Assembly: GCA_038501195.1 (NCBI GenBank)
Contig: JBBPUQ010000002.1
Location: 5,347,001 to 5,411,000, forward strand
Direction of reading: 5' to 3'
From: Nemania diffusa
Lineage: Eukaryota > Ascomycota > Sordariomycetes > Xylariales > Xylariaceae
DNA length: 64,000 bases
The notes beneath the pieces are model-generated. The model was not told the origin of the DNA and did not search any database. It worked only from the letters and a program-made list of their open reading frames with translations. The translations under genes were made by a program, and so were the position numbers. Below, in pieces: positions 38,325 to 51,751 of this stretch; positions within the stretch are counted from its first letter, which is position 1, and each line of letters starts with the position of its first letter.

Positions 38325-41300
38325 CTAATTAGTAATTATAAAATGTAATTACAAATTAACAAAATAAAAAAGCAGAAACTAATTATTGTTAAAAGTAACT
38401 TCTGTGCTTTATCTTTTTTTTTTTTATATAAAAAGTAAATTACTATTTATATTAATTAGCTAAAAACATATCGAATTAACTATTGAACAAAAAAAACTTA
38501 ACTATTGTAAAGTTAAAATTAGTTTTATATAATAGTTTAGTTATTTTTATATAAAAATTAACAAAATTGTAAGCTATTTTATATATTTATTTTTTTAACT
38601 ATTTTATTTACTTTATTTTTTTTATTTTATTACTTTTTATAACTATATTAGTATTTGTAATAAAAGCAACTATAGCAGCTGTAGCTGTAATAACTAAACA
38701 AGCTTAAAACAATAAGTTAACAGCTTTATATAATAAAAATAAATTTATATACAAAAATATAGCTAAAAGTAGCAATATTTAAATAAAAATTTAAAAAAAG
38801 TAAACTAATTTTAAATATTAAAATATAACTATTAATTTCGACTAATTTGCTAAACTTTTATAATTAATAATATATTTTATAAAATGTTTGCAAAACTATA
38901 TACAATTAAAAATCGAAAGTGAATAGTTTATATAAATATTTGCAATAAATTTTAACAATTAAACAAAACTAATATTAGTAAATATTAGTTGTATATTTTA
39001 AAAAGAATTTATTGTTATTGCTAAAAGTAACAAAAATATCAAAATATATAAAAAATTGCTTAAAAATAAACTTTTGTATATTATTAAAAAGTATATAAAC
39101 AAAAACAATAAAAATTTAAATAATAATATGTTTGTATAAATAGCTTTAATATTTATATTAGCAAATATATTAAAATTTTTAGTTATATAAACAAACTATT
39201 TAGTACTATAACTAGTTATACTAAAACTAATAATACTAATATATATTTTAATATTTAGTACAAATAATCAAATATTTAGTTTTTTTGTACAAATAAGAAC
39301 TTAAAAATTTATATTTATTTTTAAAATTTCTACTGTATATTTTATGCTTTTATTTATATATAAAAATCGATTGTATAAACTTTTTTTTATTTAGATTATT
39401 TACAATAATCTAATTGAAACAGCTTAATTTATTATATTTATTAAAGTATAGCAATTTAATTAGAACTACAGCAGTAAATTATATAATATATTGTATAACA
39501 AAGCTTGAATTTTTATTTCGATATATTGTCGACTTAAAATTACTAAAAAACAGTATTATGCAGTATTTTTTTCTGTACTAAAAAAAAAAACCGAATAATA
39601 TTATTTCAATTATATTAATTTAATATATAAATAAAACGAAATTTATATAATATTTAACAATTATTTTAATATAACAGTTAACTATAATTAATATTAAATT
39701 AACTAAATTATTATTACTTTTATACAAATAAAACAAAACAATTTAATAAAAATAATACTTAAAGTATTAAAAACTATAATTAACAAGCTTTAATTTATAT
39801 AATATACTTTAAAATTTAGCTATTATAAAAAAATATTACTTTATATAACAATTATATAAATATATTTTAATATATTTAAGTTTAAATTTGTTTTAATTAG
39901 TTAAAAACTTATATATAAAGCTTTATTTTTTAATTTATAAATAGTACTATAAGTTTTTTTTAATCGAAAAATAAATTACTATTATATAATAAATGTTTAT
40001 TTTGTTAATAAACAATATAATATTAAATATTTAAAACAATTATATAGTTATAGTTTTAAAAAAAACTTTTATTAAAAATTATAACAATTGTATAATAAAA
40101 ATAATAAAAGTAACAAAAAGTGCTTTATTTATAAAAAGCTTAGTTATTAGTTTATTAATTATAGCTAACAAAAAAAATCGAAAATAAAAAAGTAATATTT
40201 TATTGTATATAATACTTTAAAACAAAAAGTTTTATTATATAAAAAGTATAATATATTTATATTAAACTATAAAAATAATAAAAACTTTTTATATAATAAT
40301 AAATTTAATAATAATTTAAATTTTAAAACTAAAAATAAAACAGTTCAATTTTTAATAAATTTAGTATATTTTTATTATATAATAAAAAAAAATATATATA
40401 TTTAAAACTAAATATTAATATTAAACAATTTTTATTTAAATAGTTAATATAGTATAAAATACTAAAATATTTTATAAAATATTAATATAACTAAAGTTTT
40501 AATTACTAAAAAAGCTTAAGCAAAAACTTTTATATAAAAAAACTTTTTTATATAAATAAATTAAACTTTAAGCAATATAGCAATTTGATTTAATAGTATT
40601 AAAAGTTTTAAAGTTATAAATACTATAACGATTTTAATATTAATTAAATCGATTAAATTTTATATTTTAAATGTATTAACTTTATTTTTACTGTTGCTAT
40701 AAAATATAAATCAACTATATATTTATTTCAACAATATATAAAATATAATTATATAATAAAATAATACAACAGTATTAATTATATAAAAATAAAAATATTT
40801 ATTTTTTAATATTAGCTAATTAAAAACTACAAGTTATTTTATAAAACAAAAGCTTTAAAAATTATATTGTTGATTTGAATATTTTTATACAAAAAAACTT
40901 ATAAAGTTACTACAAAAAGCTAAACATAATAATATTAATATTTCAATATTTCGAAAAATTAAAAAGTTTTATTACTATTGTTAATTGTACAACTAAACTT
41001 TAAAAAAATTCAAGTTTTTACTAAAAAACAAATATAATTTTAATTATAAAATTATTATTAATATTATATAAATTAATAAACAATTAATTTTATATATAAT
41101 TGATACAAATATTTTGTTTTAAATAGCTAAATTTTTAAAGTTTTTAAATATATATAATACTTAGAATATATTATATTAATGTTAGATTTTAATATACTAA
41201 AAGCTGCTTAATTATATTATATATAATTTCGGTATAAATTTTTCGTTCAAAAAATTTCGCAATAACATATAACTAATTAAAACTTTATACAAAAAAATGC

Positions 41301-43619
41301 TTATTAAAATATACTGAACTATTAAAAAAGTCAAACAAATATATATATTATTTCGTTATATATTTAATATTTTATATAAAAAAATCAGTTATTATATAAA
41401 TAAAAAAATAGTATTACAAATAGTTATAAAAGTTTTAAATAATATAGCTAAACTAAATAGTTTCGTATTTATTTTGCTAGTTTTTAAAGCTTACTTTAGA
41501 ATTAATAGCAACTTATTTTTTTTGCTAAAAATTATTCAAAAAGCAAAAGCTATATAAAAAGCTATAAAAATATTAAAAAATATTTATATAAAAATTAATA
41601 TTAACTAAGCTATATAAACTAAAAATAAACTAATATTATTGTACAAAGTACTTTTTTTACTTTTTTAAAATAAAGTTATAATATAAAAAAAATAAAAAAG
41701 TTAAACAAAACTGTATAAAATTTCTACAATTAAAAATTGTAATATTACAATTAATATAACAAATAAACTAGCTAAGTTTTATTATATACAAGTTAAACTA
41801 TATTATTAACAAAAAACTATATTTAATTTATTATATAAAAAAAATAACTTTTTATACAACTTTTTTTAAACTGTTAAACAGCTGTAACTTTAATATAAAA
41901 GTAAACTAAAAAAGTTATTTATATTTACTAATAACTAATACTTTGTACTAAAAAAAATTAACAACTATGTTTTAGTTATACAACTAAAATAAAACAATAT
42001 AATTATTACACTTAATATATTTTTTAAACAATTAAATATAATTAAAATAAATATATTAATAATCTAAAATATATTTTAGTTTATATAATATAACTTAAAC
42101 TAATATAACTAAATAAAAATTTTCTAAATTAAGTTTATATAAAAAGTTAAAAATAAAACAACTAAACTATATAAAAAGTTTAAATTAGTTGTACAAAGTT
42201 ATAAAAACAATAATAAAATCTAAATTTTTATATAAATATTAACAATTCAATATATAAATTAACGATTTATTATAGTTTTAAAACTATTGCTAATTTAAAA
42301 TTACAGCATATATATAAAACTATAAAATATTTTTTAAGTATATATATAGTTATATAACAAATTAAACCGAAAAATTTATATATACTTACTAAAAAAATTA
42401 AAAAATAAATATTTAATAAACATTATATTTTAAATTATATAACTATTATATAAATTAACTAAATTAAAATTATATTAGTACAAAACTTATTATAAATATT
42501 ACTATTAAAAATTAAACATAAAAATATTTATATACAACTTATATTTATTATATACTAAAAAAAAACTTAATAAATTTACAATTATAAAATTTTAAATAAA
42601 TAATATTTTTAGTATTATATTTAAAAAGTTTTTATATAAAAAAAAAACTAAGCTATTATTTCGTATAAAACTAAAAGTAAAATTAATGCTTAAACACTTT
42701 ATTAAATTTAACAAAAATAAAATCTAAATAAATAAACAAGATTTTTTTTTTATTTAATAAAAATAAATTAAACAACTATATACTATTAACTTTTGTACAA
42801 AAGATTATTTTTAATAATATATTATTTAACAAACTTAAAAAGTATATATTATATTAATATATTAATTAAAAATATTATATAACTTATTAATCGCTATATA
42901 AGTTTAAAAGCTGTTAAAAAACAACGTTAAAACATTAAATGTACAAATATAATAGCAAATTAATAATATATAGTAAAAACTACGCTATATACTTTTGAAT
43001 TTTAATTATACAAAAATTTTTATTTTTATTAACAAAACATTTACAAACAATAAAAATTTAAATTTTTAAATCGGATTTATAATTATATTAACTAATAAAA
43101 GCTATATAAAAAATACTTTTATAATCGAAAGCAATATTGTTTATTAAAATTTAATTAAATACAAACAAATTATATATAACATATTAACAAATAAATTATA
43201 TAATATAGTTAATAGATTCGACTGCACTATTATATTCAATATAACTTTTCAAAAAATTATTTATACAATAAAATTACTAACTATATTATTAGTTATATAT
43301 ACTAATTTTAAATTTTTGTACAAATGTTTAATTAAACTAAAAATTATGCAAAAAAAGCAACTTATAATTAATATTATATTATTTCAAAAAGTGTATAAAA
43401 ATTGCAAAATTATAAAAATATATTAAATCAATAGTAAAAATAACTTAATAAACACTTATATAAAAAAAGCACTTAATTAAATATTAAAAAAGTTAGTTAG
43501 TACAAATAAACTAGTTGTATAAATAAAAGCATATATAAATTAGTTAAACAACAAAAAAAATAACAAAAAATTAATTAACATTAAAACTAAAGTTATTGCA
43601 CAAAAAAAAAAATCTTTAA

Positions 43620-43929
43620 TATTAAACTAATAATTTAACAGAATTTATATATATATATTTAGTATATATAACTAGAACTTAGACTAAAACTTTTATTAAA
43701 TAACTAAATAAATAAAAAATATAAAGACTTATTAAAATTTATAAAACTTATAAATCTTATACATATATATATATATAAATAACTTATATACAACTTTTTT
43801 AGTTATATTTTCTTTTGTAAAATATATATACAAATTAATATAGAACTTTAAAACTTAGAAACAGACTTTAAACTTTATAGATTATTCCAAATCTTTTTGT
43901 ATATATATATATAAAAAGTTCTACTAATA
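43620..43929 (+). repeat. 3' LTR
   Basis: 310 bp; RIP changed the terminal TG to TA and CA to TA. Aligns without gaps to the 5' LTR. Confidence 0.88.
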
Positions 43930-46098
43930 AAAATAAAAAATTTTAATTTAAATTATAAGTTATATTAATTAATAACTTTATAAATATAAAATTTAATATT
44001 TTTATTAAAATATAAACTAGTAATATATTTAAAGCTTAAAAATTTAATATATAGCTTTTAGTATTAATTAATATAATAAACAACAATATTAATAATAGTT
44101 TTTTTAAAAAATAACTTTTAAAAATTAAAAAATAAATAAATTTTAAACTTAGTAAAAAATATTTTAACTGTAATAGTTTTATAAACTAACTTAAAAAAAG
44201 TATAAATTTAGTAAATAATAATAAAACAGTTTATTATTAGCTTTAATAATAGTTCAAAGTTTAAAAATTTAACAATTTTAAAAAATTTATAACAATTAAA
44301 TAAACTAAATAATATATTAAATATAATACAAAATTTAATTATTAGCTATTTTTATTTATTATTATTTAATTTAATAATATATAATAATATAGCTATAACT
44401 TAAAATTGTTAAAAAACAGTAGTAATAAAAAATAATAAATTAATAAGTTAATATAAATTAATGCTATATTTTTTAAAAAAGTAATATTTTATTAAATTTA
44501 TAATTTTTGTGCTATATATTTTAATATAATTATTGCTATTATAAATATAATATAATTAAATTTTTTTTTTTTTAACTAAAATAATTAAATTGCTAAAAAT
44601 AATAAAAATAAAATATATGCTATATTTAAAAATAAATAAAAATATATAAAAAATAAACTAACAATAAAATATATAGTTTTTATTATTAATTTTTATATAA
44701 AAAAAGTTTTGCTAAATTAAATTAATAGCTAATTTAAAAATTTAAGCAGCGATTTAATTATAAATAAACCGCTTTTAAAAGCTTAAAAAGCTTTTAACTT
44801 AAAAAAAAATATTATATAACATTTTGATTTATAAATTATATTTTGTTATTAATTAAATTTTTAACTTTAATATATATATATAAAGCAGTATTATTTATTT
44901 ATAAATAGTAATATTTTATACTTTAAAAAAATACTATTAAAAGCTATATAATAATATTGTTGCTAATATACTATTTAATTAAGTTATTAAAAATAATTTA
45001 GTAACAATAAAGTTAGCTTTAAAAAAAAAAAAAAATTAAAAAACTTATTTTTATAAGTTTTAAAATATATTAATTTAAAATATTTTATTTTTTTAATAAT
45101 AACTATAGTATTTGTAATAATAAAAATAAAAAATATAATAAAAAAAAAAAATAAAATAAAAAAAAAAAAAAATAAAAAAATAATATTAATTAAAACAAAT
45201 TAATAAGTTAGTAAATTTATTAAAACTTATATAAAATTAATATAAATTAATAGTTAAAAATATATTAATTTTAAATAAATTAGTTATTTAATAAAAATTG
45301 TAAAATAAATAATATTTTTAATAAAAAAAAATAAATATATAAAAGTTATAAAAATAAATAGTTAAAAAATTAAAAACTATAAAAATTATTTATTAACTTA
45401 TTTATTAATTAAAATTAATTTAACAAAAAAACTTATATAAAAAATAAACAGTTATTAAACTAAAAATACATTAAGTTTAAATATTTTACTTTTATAGTTT
45501 AAATTATATTATATATAACATTAAAAGCAAAAAAAAGCAAAAAAAAGTAATAAAGTATTAAAAGAAATATTAAAAAGATTTGATTTATTTTTAACTATAT
45601 TATTTGCAAAAAAAACAGCACTATTACAAAAATAATATAGCTAAATAGCTTTAGTTGCACTAAATATAAATCTAATAATAAATTAATATTATATTTAAAA
45701 TATACAGTATTATAAATAATCAAAAATTAAAAGTTATTAAAATTGTTTAGCAAAAAAAAAAATAATTAATTTAAAAGCTATAATTAAGTCAGTACTAACT
45801 AAATAAACTAAATCAATAAATAAATAAATTAATAAAAAAAAAATCTTATTAATTAATTAATATAGGTTTTAAAACAAACTATTATTTAACTACTTAGGTA
45901 AAAAAGCATTACATTTATTATACAGCTTTATTTTGATCAAAAAAAAACAAAAAAAATATTTAAAAAAATAGAAAAATTAATTGGAAGTAATTAACAAGTA
46001 ACAAGTCAGATAAAAAATTATTACTTTACCTGCAATTAATTTTAAACTGATTATTTTGACTGGATTGGGTCAATTAATTGACAATCAGTCAAAGTATT

Positions 46099-46120
46099 AC
46101 TTTACCTGTGGGTAGCGCTG
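46099..46120 (-). repeat. hAT terminal inverted repeat, right
   Basis: Reverse complement begins CAGCGCTACCCACAGG, identical over 22 bases to the left end. Confidence 0.92.
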
Positions 46121-46128
46121 GCTCAATA
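46121..46128. repeat. 8-bp target site duplication, right copy
   Basis: GCTCAATA, identical to 36234-36241. Confidence 0.9.
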
Positions 46129-46446
46129 TAAGGGAAGGGCGGCCGTAATAAGAATTAACATTGGGAATATGTAAAAAGGATTGATGTTAACTGAAAGGAT
46201 CAAGAAACGCTATTCTGAAATATACTCCACAAGCTTATCTCCCAAAATACCTATGAAATTCAAAGACATGCTGCAAGTTATAAAGGAGGGTATCTTAAAC
46301 TCTCCAAATTCCATTTTTCAAAAATCAAAATTCATGTACCTGTTTAGTATCCACCGCTGTTAGCCTTAGAGCATGTTGTATTCTGAGAGATATTTACCAA
46401 TATAGCCCCTGTTCTACCCAGGAGAGCCAATTCTTAGAGCCTCATT

Positions 46447-47730
46447 CTACATCTCGTTAGGGTCTGTCGCTACAGAAGGCGACTTGAGGCCGTCATTGCT
46501 TGGTAGGCCTGCTCGATATAACAACTCTTTAAGTGTTTCGCTCGTTTCTAAGGCTGTAGCCTCTGTAGGAGTTGTCCGTGGCAGGGACAAGCGATATGGT
46601 GTTTCTGGGTTCTTACCCTTATCCCTAGATTTAGGGGGGCTCGTCGCCGGCATGGGTGGATCTTCGCCTAACTCAATGCTGCCGGGCCTTGAATCATCCT
46701 TCTTTTCGGTGTTACCTGAATGCCACATTAACATTGTGCCCAAAAAACCTCAATCTGCACCCTTACGTTCAGTATCTGCGGCTGTGACTATTCATACATT
46801 AGCGATTGTACTGGATTCATAGGAAGAAGTGACTTACCTTGAATGGCAAATTTGTGGAATATCTCTGGCTCTGAATGCATGTAGTGCGGCTGGTTACGAA
46901 AATGATCTAGTGCTAGTCCGTCCTTGAAAGGGTGCGATTTAAATATTGTAGGGCCCTCTTGCTTAAGTACCCTCCTGCATTGGTATTGCTTGCAGCGGAG
47001 AACATACAAGCCCGAATAACCATTATAGCTGAAGATGCATTCTCCATTCTTTGCCTCGTCAAGCAATATGCTTTTCTTAATGGTTAGTTTGTGGCCGGGT
47101 GTCTTTAGATGAGACTAGAGTGCTTAGCAAGCGACATCGAAGCTGTGGTAGGTCAAATACACTAACTTGAGATTTTCTCTTAGCTCTCTTTTTGGGGAGC
47201 CTAATCGCTGCTTCTGCAAGATCCAACCCCCTTTTGCTGGAGGGCTTATCAATGTGCTCAGACACAGAGTCCCTCGAGTCAATATCTGTATTGGATCGCT
47301 CCTTATCCTGACCTAGGACGAATGTAGAACGGGTCCAAGGTTTTTTGGCAGGCTTGGTAGGTATGGGCACAGCTGGGATCTCCATTGGTCCTGATGTGGA
47401 AGGGTTTGGTGTAGCATCGAGGGCGCTAGGAAGGCCTCCCGTTTGAAATTCCGGTTTAAAGTTGCTGAAGAGCTGATCCAGAGTCTTGGGTAAATCGCTT
47501 CGAAGTGTCTCGAGTACGCTATCCCATGTCTTTTCCAGGCTGTGAAGATTCTGAGAACGCAACAGCCGTGAGAATTCAGAGTCATCAGAGCGCTCTAGCC
47601 GCAACAGGTCGTCTCTGTGGCGTAGGAAATGGTAAAGGTACTCTTCCCGGAGTCTTCTTGCAACTAGCGCACTTATGTCAGCCACTACTCTAGGTCCTAA
47701 CTCCTCAACAGAGTCGATAATAATTGCCAT
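46447..47730 (-). CDS. Conserved fungal protein with C..C..H..H cluster, four exons
   Basis: Minus-strand exons 47730-47167, 47114-46838, 46787-46767 and 46715-46447 give 376 residues. ATG at 47730 starts MAIIIDSVEELGPRVVADIS, then a helical region rich in Leu/Arg, a Pro/Ser-rich linker, and a basic stretch (RLPKKRAKRKSQ) that could be a nuclear signal. Exon 2 holds the conserved part: KKSILLDEAKNGECIFSYNG, GLYVLRCKQYQCRRVL, IFKSHPFKDGLALDHF. Its Cys and His spacing suggests a small metal-binding module, which is inference. This block is familiar from many uncharacterised fungal proteins. The 21-base exon 3 and exon 4 (low complexity) are supported by in-frame joining and good splice sites but are less certain. 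The stop lies about 320 bases from the hAT insertion. Function unknown. Confidence 0.7.
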
Positions 47731-49230
47731 TGTGTGTGATGAATTATTCACCCGACACAATTACTTGTGAGATGTGAATGTATCGGAATAAAATGTTCGA
47801 GAAGTGGTTGTGATCCGCGACTTAAGTATAAAGAGTATAGCACTAATTTCGATATTAGGGTATAAGAAAATCCCCCGATTGAATGTCTAAGTAAGAGGTT
47901 TCGAGCGAATATAAATAAAAGAGAATTTCAAATATAAGCCAAAGAAAGAATAAGATAAGGGTCCAGACCTAAATAAGAGGCCACCGACATATCCTAGCCG
48001 ACGATCTTATTAGGCATTATGAAATCTATACGATTGAGTCAGTAACGGTAATTTGAGGGTTGCAACAAGGTGAAAACTATTGATTTTTGCAGTGATATGG
48101 CCTCATATGAGGTCGTTGTTGGTACCAACAGTGCTGCGCCGCGCTGCCTATGTTTCTAGATTAGGTAGGTTGAAAGCTGGGCCGCATAAATTTCAAACAT
48201 CAGATCCCCGAATGAAGGTGCCAGCGCTTAGCCGCTATACCCTAGCGTGAGCTAAGAATTATTGAATACTTTTATAAGCTGATTGAGTGCAATGGACACT
48301 AAGTGAATCAATCCAAAGAACTTTTTCACATTTAGTTACTTTGATTAGGCGCTAAAATTGAAATCTCGTACACTGAATGACATGAAAATACGAAGCCAAT
48401 ACGCGTTCATCGCCGCTAGACCTTTCGGTATTATACTATTAAAGAACATCGCAGAAACCTACGAGTTTCAAGTATTTCTAAATAGTGTTAAATATTGCAT
48501 TGTTAAGCGTATTTTAAAAGGAAGACAGAAAATATAATCATAGCCGGTTGCAAGGTTAAAAGGAGGAAGTTCTCTTATTTTCTAGCTCTCATGGCGTTCG
48601 CAAAGGTCGAGGAGAGTTCTTCATTTCTCGTCATAATTAGCGGAAAGTCGTAATTAACCCCTGGTCAAGAAAACGGCGGAGTGATGTGTCGTATTTAGTA
48701 TGTAGTATTATACCTTACTTTTTCTAGTAAAGTGTATTTAGTAAAATTAAAGGACGTTGCAGTAATATGTACGAGCAGGGTATGTTTGATGATCGTTATC
48801 AGCCGAGGATTTTAGCTTAAAATTGTTACTTCGGTGTGCATTGCAGTTATGCAGTTGGTTCAGTTTAATATTAAGCCACACTAATATTGAATATTAAAAA
48901 TACCAGAGCTTGACAGGGGTTTTAAAATTGCTAAAAAAGAGGTTAAATAAAGCAAGATGAGCTTCGCAAAATACCGGAAACCCCGAGTATTAGTCATGGC
49001 TGATAACCCATTAGCTAAGTTTATAAGAAAAATGTGAGATCATAAATCGTACGAGTCTATATATAACCTTGAAGATTAGATAAAGGGACTCACATAAAGG
49101 GCTTGGTTATAGGAATTCCTTCTACAATACGTCCAATTCCTCTTCACTTTAATATCTATATGTATACTTATAATTTTTTATACGCCGCCGCAAGTTCATG
49201 TGACGTGACACTACCTAACTTAACGCTCCG
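47731..49230. other. Moderately A+T-rich intergenic stretch
   Basis: No supported gene. The first 150 bases should be the promoter of the minus-strand gene at 47730. Confidence 0.45.
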
Positions 49231-49800
49231 GATTTTGGGAAACGATGTTTTACTCCTCGGAGAGGACACTAAGCTTAACATGGCAGTCAGCCAATCAAGC
49301 CCTCTAATTGCATTATCCTTACTAAATTTATATAGTGAGTGGGGCGTGGAAGAGATCCGGCTGGCAGAACCTCCTGTAAATAAACAGTCTTGAGTAGGGA
49401 GCTACAGTTTCTACCTTACCAAGCTACATACTAGGTAGCTACTAACGAACGCCATGGAGGTTTATGCAGCCGCCTGTATATATATATGTAGCTACTTAAC
49501 TAATAGATAATTTTACTGATAATATTTTATATCTACAGGTAGCAGCCTGGCCTGACTTAACTTGGCCGGCTTTGACTGTTATTTTTTAACATATCAAAGT
49601 ACGTATAAGGTTTGCTTCATATTAATAATAAAGTTGGCTGCGATTAGAACAACCGAAATAACCTGGTGAGGTGCTTTTAATCTAGGTCTGAACAAACCGC
49701 ATGCGCACCGCATGTTCAACGGTCGGATAATACTGGTATAACCACACCACATGCCAACACTAGGGAGGAGTAAAATATCGTTTCCCAAAATGCGAGGCGC
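49231..49800. repeat. Diverged inverted repeat pair around ATTTTGGGAAACGAT
   Basis: ATTTTGGGAAACGATGTTTT at 49233-49252 (plus) matches ATTTTGGGAAACGATATTTT on the minus strand near 49772-49791. Flanking similarity covers about 40 bases. Both translate to RILGND(V/I)LLL. Likely the two arms of a decayed small element or two opposite copies of one. Confidence 0.5.
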
Positions 49801-50772
49801 TAACTTGAGCCTTTTTATATTCCGCACTATCTTACTATGTTAACTGAGCCTTGGCCACGTGACTGCCTAATATGAGCTTCGCATCACAGCTGCTTTGAAA
49901 CAATGTTTTAATATTTTAATTGCCAACTTTGACTTAATGTCTAACTTCTTTACTCATTTTAGAGACTATTACAGGCGTTTTCATCTTTTACTTTCAAAGC
50001 ATCAATTCAATTATTGTTTGTCATATTCATGGTTTCCTCCTCAAGTTTACTTTATTGCTCGGATGTCAATAACCGAGGAAGCCATCGTAACTCTAACTTC
50101 AATTGTGCCCTGAGAGCTTTAGATGGCTGAAACATCTTGTCGTTCTTAAGACGAGTTACATAGTGGAGAAGGTATTCTCCATACTTAATAGGAGAGATTC
50201 AGATGATGTTTTCACATGATGAAAGTAATAAACTTTACAGATGAACACTGCAGCCGAAAAAAACAGGCTGTGATTGATATTGAAACGGAGCGTGTATACT
50301 ACGCACACGCCGCACTTTAGAGGCTTGACTATAGTGATGATAGCACTTCCAAAGATTTATAGCTTCAAGTCTTTGGAAGTATAAAAGAAATAGGGAGAAC
50401 TTCATTGCGGGTATCTAATTACCTAGTTAACTGAGCTAGTCCGCAGAGGGGGCTATAAGAAATAAATAGAAAAGTTTCAACGCACATGTGCTAGACTATG
50501 TCTAATCAACAATTACCCGCCACTACTTAGTGCCTGTTCACCTACACTGGCGTAATATTTAATACCTTATCTGATCGATAGTCTATTAAAAAGGGCCCAC
50601 CACGGAATATCGTCTTGAATAGCAGATTTGTCTGCACTATTATTAGTACTTCCGGTGGTCAACCCAGATTCAAGTGCTCTAGTTCTTAATTTGAATTTTG
50701 AAACCAATTAGAGCATCTAGCTCGCAGCCATGATTGCAATATCAAGAGACTCAAGAATAGGGATATCTTGGA

Positions 50773-50955
50773 TCATGATGCTACTGAAAAGTCGCAGAAT
50801 TCCATCGATTTTGGTATATTCAGACTGGTGCTGTTTTCGAGGACACGAGTAACTTCTATATTTTCGTTGAAACTAGCGTAATATAAGGGGATGGGACCGA
50901 TCTCTATAGATACTAAGATCCAGCAAGGTTCCACCGAGATTCTCGAACTTCTCAT
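50773..50955 (-). pseudogene. Ankyrin-repeat gene fragment
   Basis: Minus-strand frame reads GPIPLYYASFNENIEVTRVL, which fits one ankyrin repeat (consensus TPLHxAxxNGxxEVxxxLL). No second clean repeat follows, and the surroundings are closed by stops. Probably a relic of an ankyrin-repeat or NLR gene. Confidence 0.4.
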
Positions 50956-51751
50956 AAAACGCGGAGGCAGTGCAATGTACAGGGATCTCGAGGCATTGGG
51001 AGTTCGTCACGCCTACGTCCCAGGCCCCTTGCGCGACAACAGGTTTGAGAAACGATCTCTACCACCGTGCGCTAGGCCTTGTCATTTGTGTTCCTGAAGT
51101 GGCCGTGCACATTTTGGCGTTGGGGATGACGAGAGTCTTAACACGTTGCACATTACCTCTTTTTAAGCGATGAGAACACATGGCACATGGTCATTCGTGT
51201 TAAATATGATGTTTACGCAGGACAGAGAATAATCTAGACCTCCATATTATGGTCTATCCGCTAGGGGCATGAAACCCTTATTGCTTCTCTTGACGCTCCC
51301 TCCCATCAAATTCATACTGTTAACAAATGGATGTGCTATTGGCTATTCTTGACAATCGGTATCCTTGTTTCTGGCTCTGGACAGTGGGCTTTCATCATCG
51401 CTAGTCTTTTCTATGCTGTTCTGTGATAGCAGTTACTAGTGCGAACTAAGCAACGGTCGACATTGTAGCTGAGCATGTTTCTTAGTAGAACACAGATGGT
51501 GCTTAGTGTTGATCTTGATGTTAAGGGACTGACATGTGATTCATGATAATCCCTAGGTTTCTATCAACAACATTCTCCTCTAGCTTTGTACCCTACCTAG
51601 TGGATAATTATAAGTACTGATTTCCATTCTTCTTCATCGGAGCTGTCCTTCCCCGATATCTTTATTAGCAAGCTTAATTTTCCCTGCCAAGTTAAACACC
51701 AATTATTCCGCCAATCACTTCACTCATTAAATACTTACACATTACTGTCTC

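Larger units (their letters stand above)
38010..43934 (+). mobile_element. LTR retrotransposon, RIP-degraded, probably Ty1/copia type
   Basis: LTRs at 38015-38324 and 43620-43929 are both exactly 310 bp. They start TGTTGAACTA (TATTAAACTA in the 3' copy) and end CTACTAACA (CTACTAATA). AAAAT flanks both sides (38010-38014 and 43930-43934) as a 5-bp target duplication. The element is 5915 bp. Across my hand alignment every LTR mismatch is a transition with no indel, the mark of RIP acting on each copy separately. Between the LTRs all frames are closed by stops. Short plus-strand stretches around 41.4-42.4 kb still have the flavour of a copia integrase-to-reverse-transcriptase region, which, with the TGTTGAA start, is why I suggest copia. 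That class call is tentative. It inserted into the hAT element before RIP. Confidence 0.85.
36242..46120. mobile_element. RIP-degraded hAT-type DNA transposon carrying a nested LTR retrotransposon
   Basis: The ends are perfect 22-bp inverted repeats: 36242-36263 starts CAGCGCTACCCACAGG and 46099-46120 is its exact complement. Both are flanked by GCTCAATA. CAG termini and an 8-bp duplication point to the hAT superfamily. TTATTACTTTACCTG occurs twice near the right end (about 46017 and 46093), like hAT subterminal motifs. Without the inner retrotransposon and one copy of its duplication the element is about 3.96 kb, a usual size for an autonomous hAT. The interior is so A+T-saturated that no transposase frame survives. 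The ends escaped, as expected if RIP acts on the duplicated body while short ends keep selection-neutral C and G. Confidence 0.85.

Noticed and set aside
42500..43000. Search for an intact reverse transcriptase or integrase frame in the LTR element
   Set aside because: Every frame is closed by frequent stops after RIP; only vague protein-like flavour remains.
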